A stretch of 64,000 bases of DNA from a bacterium (GTDB taxonomy: Bacteria; Zhuqueibacterota; Zhuqueibacteria; Zhuqueibacterales; Zhuqueibacteraceae): NCBI GenBank assembly GCA_023150945.1, contig JAKLJX010000008.1, forward strand, positions 186,001 through 250,000. Direction: 5' to 3'. Of this stretch, positions 18,927-27,223 are shown piece after piece. The notes beneath the pieces were generated by a model. That model saw only the letters and a list, made by a program, of their open reading frames with translations. It was not told the DNA's origin and ran no database searches. The translations under genes and the position numbers were made by a program. The stretch's first letter is position 1, and every line of letters begins with the position of its first letter.

Positions 18927-20375
18927 TCACTGTCCGCTGGGCAACCCCGGCACCTCGGCGAGCGCCTCCGGCGGTTTTAGAGCATTGTACAAGACAGCGC
19001 CGGCTGCCGTGAGCGTGGTAGCGCCCGCCGGCAACAGCCAACTTTTGTTTTTCGACCAATACGAAGGCACTTCGAGAAACTGCCATTTTTCCTTGAATTC
19101 GATTTTGCCCAGCTTCTCATCGAGATATTTCAGAATCGTCTCGACATTGTTGGCGGTGGAAAAATTTCCTTCTTGCAACTCGGTTTTGAGATTGATGCCT
19201 ACAATTTCACCGTTCTTGTTGAACAACGGGCCGCCACTGTCGCCGCTTTCCAGCGAGAGGTCGGTTTGAACGAACTGCCCTTCTAAATTCTCGCCGCGGA
19301 TGTATCCGGTTTTGGATTGAAAATAGTCGCCGACCTGCTGCGCGCGGCCGACATTCGCAATGGCTTCGGTCGAATCCACAAATCCTTTTTTGAATTTTTG
19401 AAAATCTTTGGTGCTCCAAAAGAACACCGGCTTAACCGGCGGGCAATTCTCTTCAACCATGACGATGGCCAAATCCAGCGCTGCCTCCTCGCTGCCCGGC
19501 ATGGTTTTGCCGATGATGCCGCTTTCTTCATAGCCGGCAATCTCGAGGCTGAACTCCGTAGCGCCTTCCACCACATGATTGGCGGTCAGGAAATAGCCAA
19601 CGTTTTGTTTGTCACGGGCAACAAAAAAACCAGTACCCGGCTTCGAGGTTTCGAGCGTTGCGGAGCTGGCGCGAACTTTTTCAATGGCGTATTGCGAAGG
19701 GTAGACTTCGTTCCAGGTGGGAAAAAGATCCAATTTCTCCGCGGCAAACGTGCGCGCCGCGAATTGCAGCAGCTCGGCAATGGCAATCGCGTGATGCGTG
19801 CCGTCGGCGTTTGGGCGCGCAATCATGCCGAGCACTTTGCCCTCACCGTCGAAAACCGGCATGCCTGCAAAAGTCTCGACCGCAAGGCCGGAGACGGTAA
19901 AGGCTTTGTCATCATCTTGAAACGCAACAAAGCTGGCGCGCTGCAAATCCTGAAACGATTGCGCCTCCCCCAATGTCCACAGTGGCGTGTTTTGCGCCTT
20001 GCGCAGATCAGGATGCTTGGTGATCGGGATCAAATCTTTCGTTGAAGTTTTAATACGGTAAAGCGCGACGCCCAGATTGTCGTCCGATTGTAGTCGTTCG
20101 GCGTCGAATTCCTTGGTTTTGCCGTCCAGCGCGGTGAATCGAACCTTGACTTCGAGTCCGACCGCAAGCTGATTGAGAGCGAGCATGTAAACGAACTGCT
20201 TGCTGCGCGCACCGGCGACGTAGAGTCCGTAGGAGGAATTCTGTCCGTCGCTCAACAGCGCGAAGCTGTCTTTTACTTTTGGCAAAATTTCCGCGGCAGT
20301 TTTTTCTTGTGCGAAGGCCGCAGGCAGTTGTGTTAAAAGACAAAAGATCGCGAGTAGAATGAATTTTTTGGGCAT
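18927..20375 (-). CDS. Tandem trypsin-like (S1) protease, first domain degenerate, C-terminal membrane tail
   Basis: 482 residues from the ATG at 20375, chosen because AGGAG lies just upstream and a signal peptide (MPKKFILLAIFCLLTQLPAA) begins there; the longer open frame has no such features. Residues about 30-215 look like a trypsin fold that has lost its triad: where Ser is expected it reads FAGMPVFDGEGKVLG. Residues about 235-420 are an intact trypsin/DegP-like domain with TANHVVEG (H267), ALDLAIV (D301) and GDSGGPLF (S380). A hydrophobic stretch at about 446-466 near the end could anchor it in the membrane. It is exported and probably cleaves a periplasmic or surface partner; proteases of this class accompany STAND proteins in several bacterial conflict gene sets. 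Its last 105 residues recur in gene E. Confidence 0.8.
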   Translation of the reverse strand: MPKKFILLAIFCLLTQLPAAFAQEKTAAEILPKVKDSFALLSDGQNSSYGLYVAGARSKQFVYMLALNQLAVGLEVKVRFTALDGKTKEFDAERLQSDDNLGVALYRIKTSTKDLIPITKHPDLRKAQNTPLWTLGEAQSFQDLQRASFVAFQDDDKAFTVSGLAVETFAGMPVFDGEGKVLGMIARPNADGTHHAIAIAELLQFAARTFAAEKLDLFPTWNEVYPSQYAIEKVRASSATLETSKPGTGFFVARDKQNVGYFLTANHVVEGATEFSLEIAGYEESGIIGKTMPGSEEAALDLAIVMVEENCPPVKPVFFWSTKDFQKFKKGFVDSTEAIANVGRAQQVGDYFQSKTGYIRGENLEGQFVQTDLSLESGDSGGPLFNKNGEIVGINLKTELQEGNFSTANNVETILKYLDEKLGKIEFKEKWQFLEVPSYWSKNKSWLLPAGATTLTAAGAVLYNALKPPEALAEVPGLPSGQ

Positions 20376-20711
20376 GATCGTTCTCCTCATGTCGAGTTGG
20401 CTGATGGGCCGCAATCTTGAAAAATGTATCCATCTTCGCCCTGTCATCCGGCAGGGATATTGTGAAGCTCCAGGTAAGGCAGCCAAGGACTTCACAAGAT
20501 TCGCCTGAATGACAAATCGAAAGAGAGATAGAGATAACAGCCCACTAGTAAACGTGGGAATCCAGCAAGAAGCAAGTAGATGAAGCCAGTTTCGACCCAG
20601 CAGATTTTCCAGCGGATCGAGACAACCCAACTGATAAAGAGATTTGCATCGGTTGGGTTGCTTCTATCAGTTGGCTAAATTTTTTGAAGCGCATTCTGCT
20701 AATTTCACGCT
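20376..20711 (-). other. 336-base leader of the protease gene, no gene
   Basis: A frame extends back from the protease gene but has no signal-like or conserved content, so I treat this as a leader. It holds the inverted repeat 20627-20674 and, at about 20459-20497, a second inverted pair (TTGTGAAG / CTTCACAA). No convincing -35/-10 pair was found. Confidence 0.4.
20627..20674. promoter_or_regulatory. Inverted repeat of CCAACTGATA upstream of the protease gene
   Basis: Arms CCAACTGATA (20627-20636) and TATCAGTTGG (20665-20674) are perfect 10-bp inverted copies, with an inner CAACCCA / GGGTTG pair. It sits between gene B and gene C, so it may be an operator for C or part of a weak terminator for B. 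The same 10-mer recurs upstream of gene D. Confidence 0.35.
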
Positions 20712-21431
20712 TTAGAACAGATGAATATTATAGCTAAACTCCCGGCCGCCGTGCTCTTTCACTTTCAAAAGCAGCGTCTTCACATTCGCGGCAAGGGGCA
20801 GTTCCACTGCAAACGGCACGTCGGAAACAAGTTTCTGATCCTCCCAGACCTTGTCCGGCTTGCCAGGATCAGCGGAAAAGAGCGACACCGTCACTGTCAT
20901 ATTTTTGTCGGGAACCAGCTTGGCTTTGGCAACCAGCTTCTTGCTGGCGGCATCGGGTTTGTGAAAGCAAATCGGAAAGTAAATGTCCTGCGTGCCTTTG
21001 CGCGCCGAGGCGATGCCGTCGAGCTGGTCAAGCGGCAAGTTGATTTCAGTCAGGATTTTCGCGGGCCAGGAAAAGACGTTCCAATCCTTGCTGAAGGAAG
21101 GATTTCTCGGCTCCATAAAGTACTCTTTTTCAAGATTGAAAATGGAAAGCTTGATGTCGCTGGTTGCGGTCGAAAAAAAGTGCACGGAGACGTTTCCTCC
21201 CGCAGCGCTCGCCGGCGCATTCTGCCCCTCGCTGAGCACCAGAGACGTCAGCGCCACTGTTCCCGATACCGGTTTCCATTTTTTGGTCTTGATGCCTTCG
21301 AAACGGTTGCCATCGCGCAGCTTGTAGAGATGCTCGCGTTGGATTTGGGCTTCGGCGTTGCCAAACAATACAGCGCACAAGATCACCAGGCTAAAGATTC
21401 TTGTGGCTGCGACAGGCGAAAATGGTTTCAT
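20712..21431 (-). CDS. Secreted protein of unknown function (B)
   Basis: 239 residues with a clear signal peptide (MKPFSPVAATRIFSLVILCAVLFG, cleavage probably after NAEA). A strong GGAGGT site precedes the ATG. The mature part has alternating hydrophobic residues typical of beta-sandwich folds and no catalytic motif that I recognise. It lies 76 bases after receptor gene A and before protease gene C in the same direction, so it may be a secreted partner, inhibitor or substrate of the protease. No paralogue is present in the second half of the cluster. Function unknown. Confidence 0.65.
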   Translation of the reverse strand: MKPFSPVAATRIFSLVILCAVLFGNAEAQIQREHLYKLRDGNRFEGIKTKKWKPVSGTVALTSLVLSEGQNAPASAAGGNVSVHFFSTATSDIKLSIFNLEKEYFMEPRNPSFSKDWNVFSWPAKILTEINLPLDQLDGIASARKGTQDIYFPICFHKPDAASKKLVAKAKLVPDKNMTVTVSLFSADPGKPDKVWEDQKLVSDVPFAVELPLAANVKTLLLKVKEHGGREFSYNIHLF

Positions 21432-21507
21432 GGTTTACCTCCGTTTGTCAATAAGCCAGTTCGTTGCAGAAAATTTCTGACACAGACTTCTCACACACTT
21501 ACTCCAG

Positions 21508-24500
21508 TTATTCAAATTCGCGCAATCTATGAACCTCCGCCGTCTTCAGCCACGCGGCGATGCCCGCCGGGGTTTGCCACAGCCGCGCCGTGCCGTCGGC
21601 GGAAGCGGTAATTATTTGCCGGCCGTCGTTCGAGAAAACGGCAGAGTAAACCGGGCCTTCGTGTTGAAACGTCATCAGCGTGTCGCCGGTGATTGACCAC
21701 AACCTGGCGGTAACATCATCCGAAGCGGTAAGAATATGACGGCCATCCAATGAAAAACGCGCAGAATATAGCCCTCCTTCATGCGGATACGTCACGATCA
21801 ATTTGCCGTCGGTTGACCACAACCGGGCAGTGTTGTCCCACGAGGCGGTGAGCACCTGGTTGCCGTCAGGAGAAAACGCAACTTTCCAAACCCGCTCGGC
21901 ATCGTGTCGAAACGTTGCCAAACGCTTGCCCTCGAGGGACCAAAGCTGCGCGGTGGAATCTTCGGAAGCGGTCAAGATGCGGCGACCATCGGGCGAAAAG
22001 ACTGCAGCCCACACTTCGCCCTCATGCCGAAAGCTTCCGATCATTTTCCCTTCCAACGACCACAGCCGGGCCGTGGAATCGTCCGAAGCGGTGAGGACCC
22101 GGCGGCCATCGGGAGAAAAAGCAACGGAATAAACCGGACCGGCATGTGGAATGGTCGCCAACAAGCCTCGCTCTCTCGACCACAACCTCGCTGTGTCATC
22201 CAACGAAGCCGTAAGAAATTGATCGCCCTTGGGTGAAAAGACGGCGGAATAGACTGTGCCTTCATGTTGAAATCTCGCCAGCATGCCACCCTGCAATGAC
22301 CACAAGCGCGCGGTTTTGTCGCGTGAAGCCGTGAGAATTAAATCGCCCTCCGGTGAGAAAATGGCCGTCTGCACTTCCGCCTCATGCGGCAACGTCGCCT
22401 GCAATTCTCCTTCTGCAGACCACAGCCGAGCATTGAAATCTCCTGAGGCCGTCAGAATGTGTTCGCCGGTCGGTGAAAAAATCGTGGTATTGACTTCACC
22501 ATCGTGTTGCAACGTGATCAAATCAGTCTTTGCGGCCGGCCACAGACGCGCGGTGCGATCTCGAGACGCGGTGAGAATGTGGCTTTCATCTGCAGAAAAA
22601 ACGGCTGCATTGACGGCGCCATCGTGTTGCAACGTGGCGATCAACTCACCATCTTTCGACCAGAATCTGGCAGTACTGTCGCGTGAGGCCGTGAGAATGC
22701 GGCTGCCGTCTGGCGAACTCATCGCGGAAAATACCGGGCCGCGATGCTCGAATGTCTTCCGCAAATCTCCATTTATCGACCAGATTCTCGCAGTGCCATC
22801 GTCGGAGGCGGTGAGGATCGCATCATCATTTGCTAGAAACAATGCAGATCTAACCGAGCCATCGTGTTGAAATCTTTTTTGCAGATTGCCGCTTGCCGAC
22901 CACAGACGCGCGGTATCGTCATCCGAGACCGTGAGAACAAATTTGTCGTCGGGAGAATTTACCGCCGTATAAACCGGGCCGCGATGCTGAAACGTGATCG
23001 CGGTGCCATCGTTGATCGACCAACGTCGGGCGGTGTTGTCGCTCGACGTTGACAGAATCCAATTTTCATCGTTGGAGAAAACCGCCGACAGCACCGCGCC
23101 CTGGTGCCGAAAGGCTGTAATCAAACCACCGGACTTTGACCAAAGCCGAACCGAATCATCATCACAAGCGGTGAGTATGCGCGTGCCATCACGTGAAAAA
23201 CGGATGGTGTTCACATTGTTAGCGTGCTGGTAAGTTCTCACGCTGTCTCCATTCACCAACCATAAACGCGCCGTGGCGTCGTCTGAAGCCGTAAGAATTT
23301 CATTGCCCTCCGGTGAAAAGATGGCGGCGTTGACCTCATACTCGTGCGGAAATTTTGCTCGCAACTCGCCGGCGGCCGACCATAGCCGGGCGGTATCATC
23401 ACGGCAAGTCGTCAGAATTTGGCTGCCGTCCGGTGAGAAAACCGCTGTGGTCACTTCGCTGCCGTGCAACAGGCGACTCGCATAAAATTGCCGCTGCTCG
23501 AAGCGAGTTTGATAAAATATCTTCAACAAAGCCTTTTCTGCGGAAGTGGTGGGATGCAACTCATACGCGGCTGCGGCGAGACGCAGTGCTTGCGCGCGGT
23601 CGCTTGGGAACCTCTCGTCCGCTTCTTTGGCGAGCAGATTGCTTTGCGCCACTGTGGCTTGCAACTCGGCGCGATTTTTTTGCTTCACGCTCTCGCGCCA
23701 CTGCCACACCGCAAATCCCGCGAATAGAACAATCGCCGCCACCAAAACTCTGCGAATCTGGCGATTGCGCCGGCGCTCACGTTCAAGTTCTTCGCGGCGG
23801 CGGCGGCTGATTTCGAGCAGCTTTTTCTCGTTATCCGATAAGTTCCGCATACCCGCCAATCCCTGCTCGACGATGCGCAGATCCATCTCATCCAGCCAGA
23901 CCTCGTCGTCCGGGACACGGATTTCTCGAATCTTGTTGCTCAAGATGCGCGCGGCGCGCTGCCCGGGTTTGTCGGAAGTGTTGTATTGCTTGATGACTTC
24001 GGAGGCCAGCGTGTCATGCGTCAAACTGGTGGCCTCCTGGCCCTGCTGGGCTTCGGTCAACAGATAAAGATCCTTGCATTTGGCGACCAAAGCTTCGATG
24101 ATTTGCTGGCGATGTTCATAGGTTCGGCGCAAGGTTTCCAGCGTGCTGCTGTCGGCGGCGCCGTGGCTGGACGTGTGAAAATAGAGAAAGTCCAACGCCA
24201 AGCCGGAATCGACGATCTCCTGCTGCCAATGGCGCAACTCCTTCATCTGCTGCTCAAAAAACTCCCTCATCCCAATGCCGTCCTTCTTGAGCTGCTGGTA
24301 CTGCGCCACGGCAAAATGGGGCGCTTCCGCATTTTCATTACTGGCGACGTTCCACAGCTTGGTCAGCACAATTTGCAGCACGGGCGCCACCGAGGAATCT
24401 TTATCTTCCAAAAGATGATCGGCGATCATCACCGGCAACTCCTCATCGACGGTGAGATGGTAGCGCTTTTTCAAGGCCGGCGTTTGCGTGACCCCCTGAA

Positions 24501-26109
24501 AAATATCGAGAATATCCTTGCGCGTGAGCGTTTCCAAAAACACAGTGGAGCGCGGCAGCAGAAACGTGCGAAAACGCGCTTCGATTTCGGCATGATACTC
24601 TTTGCGATAACTCAAAATCATCTTGCCTGTGGGACGCAACGCCGGCGAGCTGAAGATGATGCGCAGCGCCAGCATGAAATCGTCCAATTCGTAGGGAAGT
24701 TCCGAATTGGGCCGGGTGAAATGTTCTTCCACTTGATCGAGAATCACCAGCAGCGGCTTGTTGGTGTGCGCCTCGATCACCAGCCATTTTTCCAGGAAGG
24801 TCAGAATATCCTCATCAATCAGCACCGCGGTATCCTGCCCGGCTTCTTCGGATAGCGGTGTCGTCAACGTGTGCTGCGCCTGCGTGTCGGTTTTGAAAAC
24901 CAGTAAACGCGCAATAAACGCTTCGATTTCCTGTTTCACCGGCTCCGGTGAGGTGGCGGCTGCCGCTTCAAGCTCGCGAATGATTTTATCAATGATTTGA
25001 CCGGGGTGTGCGTCCGCGGCCCCAGCGGGTTGCGCCTCGCTCTTCTCCGGCGGCAACGCCAATCCAGCCAACTGGGGTATCCGCGTAAGTTCGTCTTGGG
25101 GAATCTTGGCCAGCTCGCGCTGCAACGCTGCGCCCAGGGTGTGAATCAATCCCTTCTGCGCGTGGCGCCGCGCATAGACCACGGTGTAATCCGTTTCCAA
25201 GCGCGGATAGAGACCGGCCTCCAGCAATGAAGATTTGCCCACGCCCGATTGCCCATAGAGCAGAATGATGGGATCGGCATGCGGATCGTTGACGCGGTTG
25301 CACAGCGCTCGCACATAATAGGAACGGCCAAAGAAGATTTCCGCGTGCGGCCGTTCGTAGCGCCGCAGAAACAGAAACGGTGATTCCGGCAGATCATGGG
25401 TTTTGGGTATCTCCGGCAGGCCAAAGAGAGGATTGCCCACGGCTTCCGGCAGGCTCCACTCCTTGATTTGCTCCGCGCCGTTGCGATAGTAGATCTCCCA
25501 CGGGAAGCGATCGGAAGTTTCCGCCTGGCCCTGCCAGTGCAGCGCACGAGTGTTGCCGGCGCCTTTCTCGATCTTGATTTGATCGACTGCCTCGACCCAG
25601 GCGCGATCAATTCCAAGTCCGGCGGCCATGCCTTGATAGAAACGCACCGACAATTTGGTGGCAACGCCGTCATCGATTTTCTGTGACGTGCCGACCACGG
25701 CCGGCAATCCCGCTGCGATCAAATCCAGCGCTTGCTGCTGCGAGCAGCAGCCGTTCAAGAAAATGAGTTGCAGGCCTTTTTGCCTGGCAAGAAACGAAAC
25801 CAGGCCTTCACTATGCGCCGTCGCGTGCTCACCGGTCAGCGACTCCAGTAGCAGTTCGTAGCTGCCGGCGTGGCCGCCGTAATGAAAAACGGCGATGCGA
25901 TCCTGATATTCTTGGAACACATCGAGAATGTTTTCGACCGTGGTGTTGGAGCGCTCAACGACTTCGCACAACTCCGCCTGCCGGGCTTTTTGCAGCGCTT
26001 TGCGAATGCCGTCCAGCTCGAGGGGCAGGTTGCGCAAATAGGCGCCGCCTTCGGTGCGGTCTTGGGCAAAGGCGAGAAAGATCACCGGCTTCGCGGGGGA
26101 TTCGATCAT
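21508..26109 (-). CDS. CHAT protease - STAND NTPase - TM - WD40 receptor (copy A)
   Basis: 1533 residues from the ATG at 26109, chosen because the sequence aligns with the start of paralogue I there; a GTG at 26175 would add 22 unmatched residues. CHAT domain at about 9-205 with HYGGH (H80) and NGCCS (C121/C122); FFGR (259-262) leads into the NTPase with Walker A GQSGVGKSS (286-294) and Walker B LLVILDQVEEH. A very basic stretch (ERERRRNRQIRR) precedes one hydrophobic helix (about 782-802). Then come 16 WD40 units of near-constant 40 codons, each reading close to AVFSPDGRRILTASDDSTARLWS. The positive-inside rule places the enzymatic half in the cytoplasm and the propellers outside. As first gene of the island and behind a good promoter it may be its main sensor. 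Partner ligand unknown. Confidence 0.85.
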   Translation of the reverse strand: MIESPAKPVIFLAFAQDRTEGGAYLRNLPLELDGIRKALQKARQAELCEVVERSNTTVENILDVFQEYQDRIAVFHYGGHAGSYELLLESLTGEHATAHSEGLVSFLARQKGLQLIFLNGCCSQQQALDLIAAGLPAVVGTSQKIDDGVATKLSVRFYQGMAAGLGIDRAWVEAVDQIKIEKGAGNTRALHWQGQAETSDRFPWEIYYRNGAEQIKEWSLPEAVGNPLFGLPEIPKTHDLPESPFLFLRRYERPHAEIFFGRSYYVRALCNRVNDPHADPIILLYGQSGVGKSSLLEAGLYPRLETDYTVVYARRHAQKGLIHTLGAALQRELAKIPQDELTRIPQLAGLALPPEKSEAQPAGAADAHPGQIIDKIIRELEAAAATSPEPVKQEIEAFIARLLVFKTDTQAQHTLTTPLSEEAGQDTAVLIDEDILTFLEKWLVIEAHTNKPLLVILDQVEEHFTRPNSELPYELDDFMLALRIIFSSPALRPTGKMILSYRKEYHAEIEARFRTFLLPRSTVFLETLTRKDILDIFQGVTQTPALKKRYHLTVDEELPVMIADHLLEDKDSSVAPVLQIVLTKLWNVASNENAEAPHFAVAQYQQLKKDGIGMREFFEQQMKELRHWQQEIVDSGLALDFLYFHTSSHGAADSSTLETLRRTYEHRQQIIEALVAKCKDLYLLTEAQQGQEATSLTHDTLASEVIKQYNTSDKPGQRAARILSNKIREIRVPDDEVWLDEMDLRIVEQGLAGMRNLSDNEKKLLEISRRRREELERERRRNRQIRRVLVAAIVLFAGFAVWQWRESVKQKNRAELQATVAQSNLLAKEADERFPSDRAQALRLAAAAYELHPTTSAEKALLKIFYQTRFEQRQFYASRLLHGSEVTTAVFSPDGSQILTTCRDDTARLWSAAGELRAKFPHEYEVNAAIFSPEGNEILTASDDATARLWLVNGDSVRTYQHANNVNTIRFSRDGTRILTACDDDSVRLWSKSGGLITAFRHQGAVLSAVFSNDENWILSTSSDNTARRWSINDGTAITFQHRGPVYTAVNSPDDKFVLTVSDDDTARLWSASGNLQKRFQHDGSVRSALFLANDDAILTASDDGTARIWSINGDLRKTFEHRGPVFSAMSSPDGSRILTASRDSTARFWSKDGELIATLQHDGAVNAAVFSADESHILTASRDRTARLWPAAKTDLITLQHDGEVNTTIFSPTGEHILTASGDFNARLWSAEGELQATLPHEAEVQTAIFSPEGDLILTASRDKTARLWSLQGGMLARFQHEGTVYSAVFSPKGDQFLTASLDDTARLWSRERGLLATIPHAGPVYSVAFSPDGRRVLTASDDSTARLWSLEGKMIGSFRHEGEVWAAVFSPDGRRILTASEDSTAQLWSLEGKRLATFRHDAERVWKVAFSPDGNQVLTASWDNTARLWSTDGKLIVTYPHEGGLYSARFSLDGRHILTASDDVTARLWSITGDTLMTFQHEGPVYSAVFSNDGRQIITASADGTARLWQTPAGIAAWLKTAEVHRLREFE

Positions 26110-26293
26110 GAGGTTGTTCTGCTGGGCTGAACCAGTGGGGCCGGATCTACCATTGCGCTGCGGAGCACGCGGCACCTGCCGGCCCGCTTGGGAAAAATGT
26201 GGGCGTCTCTCAAACGACTGGCCTTTCCTGTTTCTTCCCCTGGCTCCGGGTTGATCTTTGGGGGTGGCATATCCCGGCTTTGGGCTGGGGCAC

Positions 26294-26322
26294 TATAATG
26301 AATCTTGCAAGAATATGCAAAC
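26294..26322 (-). promoter_or_regulatory. Sigma-70-like promoter for the CHAT/caspase island
   Basis: On the minus strand TTGCAT (26317-26322) is separated by 17 bases from TATAGT (26294-26299). This lies about 185 bases before the ATG of receptor gene A and is the only good minus-strand promoter I found ahead of the island. Confidence 0.5.
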
Positions 26323-27002
26323 GAATCGCGAAAAAAATCCCGGCGCCACAAAACGGCCGCCTGAGAAGGTTGCGGGGACTGACGCCACGCCATGAGTCGC
26401 CCGAAGTCAAAATAGAATTCTCAAGTTTCCGCAGACATTACCATTTGGGATAAGACGATTGAACCTGCAGCCGGTGTGATTTCCGTATTGCCTGAAAAGA
26501 GAACCCTGGCAAGACAGGATGAAAGGCCAGTGGTCTGTTATCTGAATTCGTGGAAGTGGCCTCGCGAGATGTCCTTCAGCCGAATCCCATGAAATACTCG
26601 TGCTGTTCCCCAGTCTCCATGAAATCCTCACAGGATGACAATAAGAGCAGATCTGTTTTTCATGGTAACAGGGCACCAGTTTGGGGCTGTGACTTGTTCC
26701 GTACCACAGCCAGGTTTTGAGTCAAGGGTTTCAATCACTGTTGCGAGCGCGATTTTCGACACTCGCTCATCGAAGAAAATTGAAAGTCACGCCCGACTCG
26801 GGTCTGAATGGTTTTGCCTGGAGTTTTTCCCAGTGTCGCCCGAGGGCTTCAGCTTTCACTGGTTTGAAAACAAGCGGAGAGCCTCTGTCCGAATTCCATG
26901 GCCAGACGAGCAGCCCCAAGGCGTGAAATGCAAAAGCGAAGGGCAACGATCGGGAATGGAAAAAACGGCCTTGCCTGCCGGCGGCGCGCCTGTGCGGTGG
27001 GA
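26323..27002. other. Gene-poor region between the island and the glycosyltransferase operon
   Basis: About 680 bases without a gene I can support. Short open frames exist (for example 26635-27006 plus) but have no ribosome site, unbalanced composition and no recognisable motif. The stretch is less G+C-rich than its flanks. No RNA gene or repeat family was recognised in it. Confidence 0.4.
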
Positions 27003-27031
27003 TTGACAGCCACGTTCCTGCCGCTTGTTAC
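27003..27031 (+). promoter_or_regulatory. Possible promoter of the glycosyltransferase operon
   Basis: TTGACA (27003-27008) is a perfect -35 hexamer; 17 bases later TGTTAC (27026-27031) is only a weak -10. It is about 190 bases ahead of the first glycosyltransferase start and just upstream of a perfect palindrome. Confidence 0.35.
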
Positions 27032-27053
27032 GCTTCATTCCAAAACCACGCCA

Positions 27054-27069
27054 TTTCATTGCAATGAAA
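27054..27069. promoter_or_regulatory. Perfect 16-bp palindrome, candidate operator
   Basis: TTTCATTGCAATGAAA is fully palindromic. It begins about 22 bases after the possible -10 element, where a repressor dimer could block the glycosyltransferase operon. No regulator gene is adjacent. Confidence 0.35.
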
Positions 27070-27223
27070 CGTTACGCGCTGTAATCGAGGCGCGTGGCAA
27101 GACAGAGGCTTGCACCGATAACTCAAACATCAACATGCACCGCCGGCAGGTGCAACTGCGCCGTGCGCGTTGGCATCGCGGTTGCTTTGCGAACGGGCGT
27201 GAACCACGAAACCCGAGGACGCC

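Noticed and set aside
20376-20630. N-terminal extension of the trypsin-like protease
   Set aside because: A proper signal peptide and AGGAG site occur at the ATG at 20375; the extension would hide the signal peptide.
21540-23480. Regular 120-base repeats as a possible CRISPR or satellite array
   Set aside because: The repeats are in frame, encode WD40 blades and vary at third positions, so they are coding.
26635-27006. 123-codon plus-strand frame upstream of the glycosyltransferases
   Set aside because: No ribosome site, irregular composition and no recognisable motif; probably non-coding.
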